A stretch of DNA of 22,670 bases from CAZAGT01 sp964484515 (GTDB taxonomy: Bacteria > Desulfobacterota > DSM-4660 > Desulfatiglandales > HGW-15): the NCBI GenBank assembly GCA_964484515.1, contig CAZAGT010000036.1, positions 1 to 22,670 on the forward strand. Reading direction: 5' to 3'. The notes beneath the pieces are model-generated. The model was not told the DNA's origin. It made no database searches and saw only the letters and a list, made by a program, of their open reading frames with translations. Every line of letters begins with the position of its first letter. The first letter of the stretch is position 1. Made by a program: the position numbers and the translations under genes. Shown piece by piece: positions 8,092 through 16,024 of the stretch.

Positions 8092-8281
8092 AAGCCCATG
8101 GCTGTGACCAGCAAAGCCAACTTTCTCCATGTTGTCCCGAGCAGACTCTCAATTCAACGCAGCGTTAACCGCTGGGGAGATACAGGATCGGTATTCAGAA
8201 TTCTGGGTGGCCGCTCATCCTACACGACGTTTCTTACGAGAACCTTTTGAGGCTCTTTCGGAGTGTTAACACCAGGTTATC

Positions 8282-9724
8282 ATGTTACGTGAACAGAACG
8301 ATATCCTCACACAGACCCATAAGGTCCTGGACATCTGCCTCACAGCCGCGGCCTTTGTCGGTGCTTACTTCATCAAACGGCAGTTTCTCCCGGAATCCTT
8401 GCGCGGACTCACTACGGCCCCGAATTACTATATCGTCCTCCTCATGATCATTATCATCTGGTACGCAACATTCAACGTGTATGGCGTCTACCGTTCCTAT
8501 CGCACTCGCACCTATGCCCAGATTTTCTGGAATATGACCACAGCGGTATCCATTGGGATGCTCATCCTCGGGCTCTGTTTATATTTCTTCAGGATCACCG
8601 AGGTTAGCCGCTTGATGATCGGCCTCTTTTACGTCCTCAATATTGTGCTGTTGGCCGTGAACAAGGGAATTGCCTATCGAATCCTTACGCATTTTCGAGA
8701 AAAGGGATTCAATTCCCGTAATCTCCTCATCGTCGGAAGCAGGGAAAGGGCCAAAGACGTCATCGAGAGTGTCGGCGACAATCTGGTATCGGGCTATCGG
8801 GTGTTGGGGTGCCTCGATACGGATCCCGGGGAAGTCGGCAAGGTGGTAAAAAAGGGGCTTAGGGTCATTGGGACCGTTGACCAGTTGAAGCGAATCTTGT
8901 TGGAGCGCGTGGTGGACGAGTTGGTCTTTGCCATGCCCCTGACCAAGATTAATAATGCGGACAAATGCATTGCTGTGGCAGAGGAAATGGGTGTAGCCGT
9001 CCGCATCTTGCCCGATTGGCAGATACACAAACTTATGTACAACCCGGCGATCGCCCACATTCGGTTTCAGGACTTTCTTGGCCTCCCCACGATGGGATTG
9101 CACTCCACACCGACCGACTACGGGGAGTTGATCATTAAGAACGCTATTGACTACATCTTTGCCGGGATCGCCCTGCTCCTCGCCCTACCCCTCTTCTTCA
9201 TCATCGCCGCCGCCATCAAGACCGCATCAAGGGGCCCGGTCTTCTTCAAACAAGAGCGTTGTGGTCTCAACGGACGAAAATTCATGCTCTACAAGTTTAG
9301 GACCATGGCGACCGATGCCGAAGAAAGGCGCCACGAACTGCAAACCTTGAATGAGGCGGACGGACCGGCGTTTAAGATCAAAAACGATCCTCGCATCATC
9401 CCCTTCGTCGGGACCTTTCTGCGAAAGACCAGCTTGGATGAACTGCCGCAGCTGATCAACGTCCTGCGCGGAGAGATGACACTGGTCGGCCCACGTCCGC
9501 CGATCCCGTCAGAGGTTGAGGAATATGACATCTGGCAGAGACGGAGGCTCTCGATGAAACCCGGGCTAACCTGTATTTGGCAAAGCACCTCTAATCGCAA
9601 CGATGTTGGTTTTGAAGACTGGATGAAGATGGATCTGAGTTACATCGACAATTGGTCCCTGGGGCTCGATCTGCGGATCCTCCTCAAGACAGCGGCCGTG
9701 GTCCTGACCGGAGCGGGAAGATGA
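8282..9724 (+). CDS. polyprenyl-phosphate sugar-1-phosphate transferase (exopolysaccharide initiating enzyme)
   Basis: A 480-residue membrane enzyme of the WbaP/WcaJ class. Four N-terminal membrane helices lie at about 15-33, 49-67, 86-106 and 110-128. A Rossmann-like CoA-binding region follows (LLIVGSRERAKDVI near residue 148). A fifth helix (about 288-312) leads into the bacterial sugar transferase domain, with FFKQERCGLNGRKF, YKFRTM, FLRKTSLDELPQLINVLRGE, LVGPRPP and KPGLTCIWQ. These are the conserved catalytic and phosphate-binding motifs. The enzyme transfers a hexose-1-phosphate from a UDP-sugar to undecaprenyl phosphate, the first step for the glycan extended by the upstream glycosyltransferases. 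The ATG at 8282 gives the family's full N-terminus, but the ribosome-binding site is weak. The length is normal for the family. Confidence 0.95.
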   Translation: MLREQNDILTQTHKVLDICLTAAAFVGAYFIKRQFLPESLRGLTTAPNYYIVLLMIIIIWYATFNVYGVYRSYRTRTYAQIFWNMTTAVSIGMLILGLCLYFFRITEVSRLMIGLFYVLNIVLLAVNKGIAYRILTHFREKGFNSRNLLIVGSRERAKDVIESVGDNLVSGYRVLGCLDTDPGEVGKVVKKGLRVIGTVDQLKRILLERVVDELVFAMPLTKINNADKCIAVAEEMGVAVRILPDWQIHKLMYNPAIAHIRFQDFLGLPTMGLHSTPTDYGELIIKNAIDYIFAGIALLLALPLFFIIAAAIKTASRGPVFFKQERCGLNGRKFMLYKFRTMATDAEERRHELQTLNEADGPAFKIKNDPRIIPFVGTFLRKTSLDELPQLINVLRGEMTLVGPRPPIPSEVEEYDIWQRRRLSMKPGLTCIWQSTSNRNDVGFEDWMKMDLSYIDNWSLGLDLRILLKTAAVVLTGAGR

Positions 9725-10100
9725 ATATGACGTTCGCTCCAAACCCCGCGTGACCCACTTTTACCCTCCCCCCTTACCCACTTCGATATATCTTCCTGCA
9801 ACATCCCCACCTTCGCACATTCCCTGTACTCCAAAAACATGACCCTTGAAATACGCCCTCCCGTCGCTTAGACTCTGGTAGCCCGAGCCTCGAAGGATGG
9901 CTTGTCGGTTGGGGGGACTTGAGAGCGGGACATCCAGCGGCCGGTGTCTGGCAAGGCTGTGGGAAAACGCCCATCAGCCTCAGAGAAGCCGGTTTTTCGA
10001 CAGCTTCGGCATCGGGTGGTTACCAGCGCAGGAATTTGAAAGGAAAAATCGACTGAAAATTTGAGATCTTGGCCAATGTGACCATCTAGAGGCTCTCTTC
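9725..10100. other. intergenic region, nothing recognisable
   Basis: A 376-base spacer after the polysaccharide cluster. Reading frames in it are short and lack family features. I see no strong hairpin followed by T residues. GAGG at 10089-10092 probably serves as the ribosome-binding site for the ABC-F gene. Confidence 0.5.
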
Positions 10101-12083
10101 ATGGGTATCGTCAACGTCTTTAATCTCTCGCTGACCTTCACCGGAAAAACGGTCTTCCAAGACATCGGCTTTCAAGTAGAACCGGGCGAACGCGTGGGCC
10201 TTGTCGGGCCCAACGGGTCCGGCAAAACGACCCTTTTGAGACTCCTCGTCGGCGAGGCGTCGCCGGACCAAGGGGAAGTCCGTATCGCGAAAGGGACGCG
10301 GATCGGGTACTTGCAGCAGGATTTTCAGGAAGCCGTTTCAGGTACCGTTCGTCGGTCGATGCTGAACGCTATCCCTGATCGCGCCCGTCTCCGGCATGAA
10401 ATCAGGCGTACGGAGGAAGAACTCAAGCAGGATCCAAGCGAAAAGCTTCAGCTCCGCCTGGCTGCCCTGCATCATGAAATGGCCGACTTGGATCTCCGGT
10501 TTCCTCTTCATCGGGCCGAGAAGATCCTGTTCGGTCTGGGGTTTGGACCGAATGACGTTGACAACCCGGTCGCATTATTGAGTGGTGGTTGGATTATGAG
10601 GTTGGCCCTGGCCCGCATCCTCTTTCATAACCCCGACCTGCTCCTGCTGGACGAGCCGACCAACCACCTTGATCTCCCGACAGTACGGTGGCTGGAAGGG
10701 TTACTCCAAGATTATAGAGGAGCATTATTCTTGATATGCCACGACCGGGAGTTCCTCAACCGGCAGATCAACCGGGTCCTCAGCCTCGAGCCGGAGGGGT
10801 TGCGCACATACAGCGGCAACTATGACTTCTACCTCAGGGCTCGGGAGGAGGAAAAAAAATCTCACGAGGCCAGCGCCCGAAATCAGGAGTTAAAGGTCAA
10901 GGAAGCCCAGAAATTCATCGTTCGGTTCCGTGCCAAGGCCTCAAAAGCCAGACAGGTTCAAAGCAAAATAAAGCTGATCGAAAAGGAGGAATTGGTCAAG
11001 ACTCACCAGAGGGTCAAGAAGATCCGTTTCTCGTTTCCCCCTGCGAAACGGAGCGGGAGGATCGCGCTTTCGATAGAGGGGGTCTCCAAGGCCTATGGAG
11101 CTAATATCCTCTACCGTGACCTCACTCGCACGGTAGCGCGGGGAGAGCGGATTGCCGTCATTGGCCCCAATGGCGTGGGCAAGACGACCCTACTCAGGAT
11201 GGTCGCAGGCGAGGAAGCACCCGACCGCGGTCGGATCGTCGCGGGCCACGCGGTCGACATGAGCTACTACGCCCAGCATCAATCGGAGATGCTCGACCCC
11301 GCCAAAACGATTATCGATGAGGTCTACCATGTCGTGCCTCATGAAACCGTGGGTTTTGTGAGGAATGTGTGCGGGGCCTTTCTTTTTTCAGGTGATGATG
11401 TAGACAAGCCGATCGGTGTACTTTCAGGTGGTGAACGGGCTCGCGTCTCCCTGGCCAAGATGCTGGTGAAGCCGGGCAACCTACTGGTGATGGATGAGCC
11501 GACCAATCATCTCGACATCATTTCCGCGGAGGTCCTCATAGAGGCCCTGACGCGCTTTGACGGCACCCTCCTGTTCGTTTCCCATAACCAGTCGTTCATC
11601 AAGCGACTCGCGACCAAGATATGGGATATCGGCCGTCGCGGGGTCGTAGAGTATCCCGGGACCCTTGATGAGTATGAAGACCATCTTGCCAAGGCCGGGG
11701 CGGAGGCGGAAGGAACCCCCGCGGCCGGGATGACGGAAGGCAGTGACCGGAGCGAGGAGCGGCAGGAAGATTCTCTTAAGAACCGCAAGCTCAAGCGGCG
11801 ACAGAGGGCTGAGAACAGGCTGCGGGTCGGCGCCAGGCTGAAGCCCCTCCAGGATAACCTAGCTCATTTGGAGCACAGAATCGACGAGCTTGAGAAAAAG
11901 GCTCACGCCTTGGAAAAGACCCTGGCCGACCCCGATTTCTTCAAGGACAAGGAAAAGAGTCTTCCCGCTCTGAATCAGTACGACGAGGTCAAAAAGAAGT
12001 TGGACGAACTGATCTTGCGCTGGGAACACAAACAGGAAGAGCTAAACGCCACCAAGAAACAGCTGGGCGTTCAGGAAAACTAG
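10101..12083 (+). CDS. ABC-F family ATPase (YheS/Uup-like)
   Basis: A 660-residue soluble protein with two ABC ATPase domains and no membrane segment. Domain 1 has Walker A GPNGSGKT (about 36-43), signature LSGGW near 160 and Walker B DLLLLDEPTNHLD near 180-191. The charged P-site linker (EEKKSHEASARNQELKVKEA) follows. Domain 2 has Walker A GPNGVGKT (about 355), signature LSGGERARVSLAKM near 442 and a second DEPTNHLD. The C-terminal 100 residues form a charged coiled coil, as in Uup. ABC-F proteins bind the ribosome E site and relieve stalled or problematic translation; some act in antibiotic resistance. The LSGGWIMRLALA signature is closer to YheS-type proteins, while the C-terminal coiled coil resembles Uup, so the exact subfamily is open. 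The stop codon touches the GTG of the helicase gene. Confidence 0.93.
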   Translation: MGIVNVFNLSLTFTGKTVFQDIGFQVEPGERVGLVGPNGSGKTTLLRLLVGEASPDQGEVRIAKGTRIGYLQQDFQEAVSGTVRRSMLNAIPDRARLRHEIRRTEEELKQDPSEKLQLRLAALHHEMADLDLRFPLHRAEKILFGLGFGPNDVDNPVALLSGGWIMRLALARILFHNPDLLLLDEPTNHLDLPTVRWLEGLLQDYRGALFLICHDREFLNRQINRVLSLEPEGLRTYSGNYDFYLRAREEEKKSHEASARNQELKVKEAQKFIVRFRAKASKARQVQSKIKLIEKEELVKTHQRVKKIRFSFPPAKRSGRIALSIEGVSKAYGANILYRDLTRTVARGERIAVIGPNGVGKTTLLRMVAGEEAPDRGRIVAGHAVDMSYYAQHQSEMLDPAKTIIDEVYHVVPHETVGFVRNVCGAFLFSGDDVDKPIGVLSGGERARVSLAKMLVKPGNLLVMDEPTNHLDIISAEVLIEALTRFDGTLLFVSHNQSFIKRLATKIWDIGRRGVVEYPGTLDEYEDHLAKAGAEAEGTPAAGMTEGSDRSEERQEDSLKNRKLKRRQRAENRLRVGARLKPLQDNLAHLEHRIDELEKKAHALEKTLADPDFFKDKEKSLPALNQYDEVKKKLDELILRWEHKQEELNATKKQLGVQEN

Positions 12084-14990
12084 GTGAACCTATCCGAATA
12101 CGTCGAATCGATCAAGAGTCACCCCGACTTCGGGCCTGCCTACACCTACCACCGGCACCTTCCGCCCGTCGAGGCCTCACATGGCGCAGAGATTGATCTG
12201 CACCCGAAACTCCGGCGACTCCTTGGCCGCCTGGGTATCGAGAGCCTCTATAAGCACCAGGTTGAGGCCCTCCAACACCTGAGGCAGGGAGCCAACGTCT
12301 TGGTTGCGACCCCCACCGCCAGCGGCAAGAGCTTGATCTATAACCTGGCGGTCCTCGAACGGCTCCTGCGGCGGCCGCAGACAAAGGCCCTCTACGTCTT
12401 TCCGCTTAAAGCCCTCGAACAGGACCAGATGAAGGCCCTTGCCGCGTTATTGCAGGGAATCGGCGATCCGGCCTTGTCGGCCGCGATTTATGACGGGGAC
12501 ACCTCGGCCTACAGACGGAAACAGATTAGGACGGCGCCGCCGGATATCCTTTTTACGAATCCGGACATGCTCCACCGGGGCATATTGGCGCATCACGAGC
12601 AGTGGGAACAACTGCTGGAGAGCCTCTCTTTCGTCGTCCTGGACGAGGTTCACACCTACCGCGGGATCTTCGGCTCCCATGTCAACCAGCTTGTCAGAAG
12701 GCTTAAGAGGCTCTGCCGGCATTATGGGAGCCGCCCCCAATTCATCCTTTTGTCGGCCACCATCAGCAATCCACGGGAGTTCGGTGAAACCCTCATCGAA
12801 GAGCCAACGGAGGTGGTCGACTCCAGCGGATCCCCTCGATCAGGACAGCATGTCCTGTTTCTAAACCCCGATTCAAGCGCCAACTTCTCGGCGGCCAAGC
12901 TCTTCAGCCACGGCATCCGAGCGGGCTTCCGGACTATCGTCTTTACGCAATCCCGGAAGGTGACGGAATTGATACATGTGTGGGTTTCGCAGCTTTCCCC
13001 TGCCCTGCGCGACAAGGTCAGCTCCTATCGGGCGGGGTTCATGCCGGAAGAGAGGCGCGACATCGAACGCAGGCTTGCCAATGGAAGCCTGCTGGGTGTC
13101 GTCTCCACCAGCGCGCTCGAGATGGGCATCGACATCGGATACTTGGATATCTGTCTGCTGGCGGGTTACCCCGGCACGATTATCAACACCTGGCAAAGAG
13201 GAGGTCGGGTGGGGCGCTCGGGCAGGGAATCCCTCGTCATCCTCCTGGCCAAACCCGATGCCCTCGACCAATACTTTATGCGACACCCCGCTGAGCTCTT
13301 TGAGCGCTCCTATGAAGCGGCCGTTCTTGATCCTCACAACCCCTATGTGAACCAGGGCCACCTGCCTTGCGCCGCTGCCGAGAAGCCGATCACCCTTGAT
13401 GACCAGCGATTCTGGACCAAGGACCTCCCCGAACAACTTGAAGACCTGGAACGCCAAGGAGCGTTGACCTGCGCCGCCGAAGGCAAAGCGACCTGGTTCG
13501 CGACCAAGCAGAAACCCCATCTGCACGTCAACATCAGATCGACGGGCGAGACCTTTTCGATCTTTGACCGTCGCTCGGGCGAGGCCATCGGGTCGGTCGA
13601 CGGCATCCGGGCCTTCAAAGAGTGCCATCCCGGGGCCGTTTATCTTCATCGTGCCCGCCAATACCTGGTCGATCATTTGAATCTCAACAAGAAGGACATC
13701 ATCGCTCACGGGACAGATCTCAACTATTTCACCAGGGCCAACACCGAGAAGGAGACCGAGATCATTCAAATCGACCGCAGTCGGCCAAAGGCACAATTCA
13801 TTGTCCGCCAGGGCCGACTCAAGGTTACCGAGCAGGTTGTCGGATATGAAAAGCGGGCCCTGCCGGGGCAGGAGCTCATGGGGTCCTTTCCCCTTGATCT
13901 TCCGCCCCAGAGCTTTGAGAGTGTCGGCTTCTGGATCGAAATCGAACCGGTCATCGTCAAATGGATCGAAATGAAGGGTCTTCACTTCATGGGCGGAATT
14001 CACGCGATCGAGCATGGGACGATCGGGATCTTTCCGCTCTTTGCCCTTTGTGACCGAAACGATATCGGCGGTATCTGCTATACGTATCATCCCCAGATTC
14101 AGAAAAGCGCCATCTTCATCTACGACGGGTATCCGGGCGGGGTCGGCCTGGCCCAACGAGGATTCGAGATCATCGAGGACCTCCTTGAGAAGACCGTCGA
14201 ACACCTGAAGTCATGTGAATGTGACGACGGTTGCCCCTCCTGTATTCATTCACCCAAGTGCGGCTCGGGCAACAAACCCTTGCATAAGGAGTCAGCTGTT
14301 CTGATCCTGGAATGCCTGCTCGGCCGGATCCCCCTTGAGAGGCTCCAGGGTGAGACGGCGCAGAAAGAACCCGCGTCCTCGCCCTCACAGGAGGCTTCCA
14401 TGGAAGACCTATCGCGGCCGACCCGGAACAGCGCCAGGCTCATCTACTTTGATTTGGAGACCCAAAAATCCGCCGCGGAAGTTGGTGGATGGGGTAACAG
14501 CCACCTGATGAGGATCTCAGTTGCCGTCATCTTTGACTCGCTTGAGAACCGCTTCATGGCATTTACCGAAGAGGAGATCGACGACTTGATAATCCATTTA
14601 GGGAAAGGTGATCTCGTAGTCGGTTTCAATGTGAAACGATTCGATTATGCGGTATTGGGGGCATACACCCACCAAGACCTTTCGGCCCTGGCCACCTTTG
14701 ATATACTCGAGGATCTTTACCAACGGCTTGGCTTTCGCCTTGGCCTGGACCATCTGGCTAAGGAAACACTTAATCAGCAAAAAACTGCTGACGGCCTCCA
14801 AGCCTTGGAGTGGTTCAAGCAGGGGGAGATGGCCAAATTGACCGACTATTGCCGTCACGATGTAGCCATCACGAGAGACCTTTTCGAGTACGGCCTTCAA
14901 AAGGGACATCTCATCTACCGGGCTAAACGGGAGGACCGGAGGGTCAAGCTGCGTGTCGACTGGGACCTGGAAGAGCTGCTCAAGCAATAG
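12084..14990 (+). CDS. DEAD-box/DUF1998 helicase fused to an RNase H-like exonuclease domain (MrfA-MrfB-like)
   Basis: A 968-residue protein. Residues 1-480 are a superfamily 2 helicase: Q-motif region LYKHQVEAL, Walker A ATPTASGKS (75-83), Walker B DEVH (187-190), motif III SATIS (224-228), then the helicase C domain with TSALEMGIDIG and QRGGRVGRSG. A DUF1998-type region follows, with a four-cysteine cluster near 711-728 (C-E-C-D-D-G-C-P-S-C then K-C). This matches MrfA/YprA, a 3'-5' DNA helicase of mitomycin repair. From about residue 786 a second domain shows IYFDLET, VGFNVKRFDYAVL and YCRHDVAITRDLF, the acidic motifs of DEDD-type exonucleases like MrfB/YprB. The GTG start immediately follows the ABC-F stop, with AGGA inside the previous gene as ribosome-binding site. 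A fragment of a second copy lies at the window's right end. Confidence 0.9.
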   Translation: MNLSEYVESIKSHPDFGPAYTYHRHLPPVEASHGAEIDLHPKLRRLLGRLGIESLYKHQVEALQHLRQGANVLVATPTASGKSLIYNLAVLERLLRRPQTKALYVFPLKALEQDQMKALAALLQGIGDPALSAAIYDGDTSAYRRKQIRTAPPDILFTNPDMLHRGILAHHEQWEQLLESLSFVVLDEVHTYRGIFGSHVNQLVRRLKRLCRHYGSRPQFILLSATISNPREFGETLIEEPTEVVDSSGSPRSGQHVLFLNPDSSANFSAAKLFSHGIRAGFRTIVFTQSRKVTELIHVWVSQLSPALRDKVSSYRAGFMPEERRDIERRLANGSLLGVVSTSALEMGIDIGYLDICLLAGYPGTIINTWQRGGRVGRSGRESLVILLAKPDALDQYFMRHPAELFERSYEAAVLDPHNPYVNQGHLPCAAAEKPITLDDQRFWTKDLPEQLEDLERQGALTCAAEGKATWFATKQKPHLHVNIRSTGETFSIFDRRSGEAIGSVDGIRAFKECHPGAVYLHRARQYLVDHLNLNKKDIIAHGTDLNYFTRANTEKETEIIQIDRSRPKAQFIVRQGRLKVTEQVVGYEKRALPGQELMGSFPLDLPPQSFESVGFWIEIEPVIVKWIEMKGLHFMGGIHAIEHGTIGIFPLFALCDRNDIGGICYTYHPQIQKSAIFIYDGYPGGVGLAQRGFEIIEDLLEKTVEHLKSCECDDGCPSCIHSPKCGSGNKPLHKESAVLILECLLGRIPLERLQGETAQKEPASSPSQEASMEDLSRPTRNSARLIYFDLETQKSAAEVGGWGNSHLMRISVAVIFDSLENRFMAFTEEEIDDLIIHLGKGDLVVGFNVKRFDYAVLGAYTHQDLSALATFDILEDLYQRLGFRLGLDHLAKETLNQQKTADGLQALEWFKQGEMAKLTDYCRHDVAITRDLFEYGLQKGHLIYRAKREDRRVKLRVDWDLEELLKQ

Positions 14991-15043
14991 GAGGGGGTGA
15001 GGTTGGGAGGACTGAGCCGAACGAAGCGAAGGGAGAGAAATCC

Positions 15044-15128
15044 CCAGGTTCGAGGACCGAGGTTCGAGGCAAAAACAAAGGACCTCAGGCAGTTTCTTCT
15101 TTTTTGCCTTCAGCCTTCCACCTTTGAC
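15044..15128. repeat. dispersed purine/pyrimidine-rich repeat, copy 2
   Basis: GGTTCGAGGACCGAGGTTCGAGG-type sequence is followed by CCTTCAGCCTTCCACC. It shares the CCTTCAGCCTTC core and overall layout with 7010-7146. Confidence 0.4.
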
Positions 15129-15226
15129 CTTCTGCGTATGCTGCAGTGCCGAGACTTTAAGGTCTTCAACGCCTTCTTTGTCCTTAGCCCTGAACGTTGA
15201 ACCCTGAACCTATGAAAGGGTGCTCT

Positions 15227-15294
15227 AACTTTAGATCACTTTAGGTCACTTTAGTCACTTTCTTGACTTTCTTGACTTTAGATCACTTTAGACC
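15227..15294 (+). repeat. short degenerate tandem repeat (CACTTTAGRT / CTTGACTTT)
   Basis: About 68 bases are built from near-identical units: ACTTTAGATC, ACTTTAGGTC, ACTTTAGTC, ACTTTCTTG, ACTTTCTTG, ACTTTAGATC, ACTTTAGAC. The units are 9-10 bases long. The array ends seven bases before the ATG of the YkgJ-like gene, replacing a normal ribosome-binding site. Confidence 0.75.
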
Positions 15295-15300
15295 CGTGAT

Positions 15301-15666
15301 ATGAAAGCTTTCAACTGCAAGATGTGCGGGGACTGCTGCTACGGCGAGGGCGGTATCACCCTGAGGGATGAGGAAGTGGGGAGAATCGCCGATTTCCTGG
15401 GGACTTCCTCCCATGCCTTTGTCAGCCGGTACTGTGAGACCCTGGATGGGCGCCTCTCGATCAAGAGCGGGACAGACCGGTTCTGCATCTTCTTTGAGAA
15501 ACGCGGATGTCTCATACACCCGGTCAAACCCCATGTGTGCGCATCTTGGCCCTTTTACTCGGCAAACGTGCGAGATAAAGAGTCCTGGGAATTGGCTAAG
15601 GACGCCTGCCCCGGCATCAATCGAGATTGTGAGTTCGCTGAATTTGTCCGTCAGTCCCAGGAATGA
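15301..15666 (+). CDS. YkgJ-family cysteine-cluster protein
   Basis: A 121-residue protein with the CxxCxxCC start of the YkgJ (zinc- or iron-chelating) family: FNCKMCGDCCYGEGGI at residues 5-20. Further conserved cysteines follow in DRFCIFF, KRGCLIHPVKPHVCASWPF and KDACPGI. Members are small cytosolic proteins thought to bind a metal or iron-sulfur cluster; their biological role is not established. The length is normal for the family. The ATG at 15301 places the cysteine motif at the usual distance from the start, but no Shine-Dalgarno is visible because a tandem repeat reaches almost to the start. It is separated from its neighbours by repeats, so it is probably a single-gene unit. Confidence 0.88.
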   Translation: MKAFNCKMCGDCCYGEGGITLRDEEVGRIADFLGTSSHAFVSRYCETLDGRLSIKSGTDRFCIFFEKRGCLIHPVKPHVCASWPFYSANVRDKESWELAKDACPGINRDCEFAEFVRQSQE

Positions 15667-15742
15667 TACAGATGATGTCATTCTCGTTTAGCCATAAACT
15701 CACCGCCCGCTTCGCTCGAGCCGCGGAGGACGCAGAGAAATC

Positions 15743-15777
15743 TTTTTGCTTTTCGCTGAGACACCGAAAAGCAAAAA
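15743..15777. repeat. perfect 13-bp hairpin with loop CTGAGACAC
   Basis: Arms TTTTTGCTTTTCG (15743-15755) and CGAAAAGCAAAAA (15765-15777) pair completely around the nine-base loop CTGAGACAC. No terminator-type T tract follows on the plus strand. Confidence 0.75.
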
Positions 15778-15893
15778 CCGACTCGCCCTTCGGGTAGAAC
15801 TGATGGATATCAGTGAATCGCCGCATCAATTATCTGGAAATACTAGCAAACCTTACATTTTCTATTCGTTTCTGTTCGCCATGGGCGATAGCT

Positions 15894-15930
15894 CTTTATG
15901 TTTTCCGGCATCTCAACGGAAAACATAAAG
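15894..15930. repeat. perfect 14-bp hairpin with loop GCATCTCAA
   Basis: Arms CTTTATGTTTTCCG (15894-15907) and CGGAAAACATAAAG (15917-15930) pair completely. On the minus strand the loop reads TTGAGATGC, matching the loop of the hairpin at 15743-15777 at six of nine positions, with all three differences transitions. The stem sequences differ but stay complementary. Confidence 0.75.
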
Positions 15931-16024
15931 AAGAACACACTCTGCGCTCTTTGCGCCTTTGCGGTGAATATTTTTTTCTACGAGTTAGAAACCCCGTTTA
16001 GATGCTTCTGCCGTATTGGTAATT

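Larger units (their letters stand above)
14991..15300. other. repeat-rich intergenic region
   Basis: A 310-base spacer with no credible gene. It carries the second copy of the purine/pyrimidine-rich repeat (about 15044-15128) and a possible long-loop stem AGGCAAAAA (15067) with TTTTTGCCT (to 15113). It ends in a tandem CACTTTAG-type repeat just before the YkgJ-like gene. Confidence 0.55.
15700..15967. repeat. inverted-repeat-flanked intergenic element A
   Basis: The left end begins TCACCGC (15700-15706) and contains CGCAGAG (15731-15737). The right end has CTCTGCG (15940-15946) and finishes GCGGTGA (15961-15967), so the ends are inverted copies, the left one enlarged by a GC-rich insertion. 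Inside are two perfect hairpins (15743-15777 and 15894-15930) near the ends, in opposite orientation. It has no coding capacity for a transposase and fills most of the spacer between the YkgJ-like and ComF-type genes. The ends resemble the CTCTGCG...GCGGTGA sequence common in intergenic DNA of many environmental bacteria. Confidence 0.55.

Noticed and set aside
9725..10100. A riboswitch or small RNA before the ABC-F gene
   Set aside because: I looked for conserved riboswitch cores and for a hairpin with a T tract and found neither.
12873..14204. A 443-codon open frame on the minus strand
   Set aside because: It lies entirely antisense to the helicase gene, whose plus-strand frame has clear helicase and DUF1998 motifs. 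The antisense protein shows no family features; long shadow frames are expected opposite GC-rich coding DNA.
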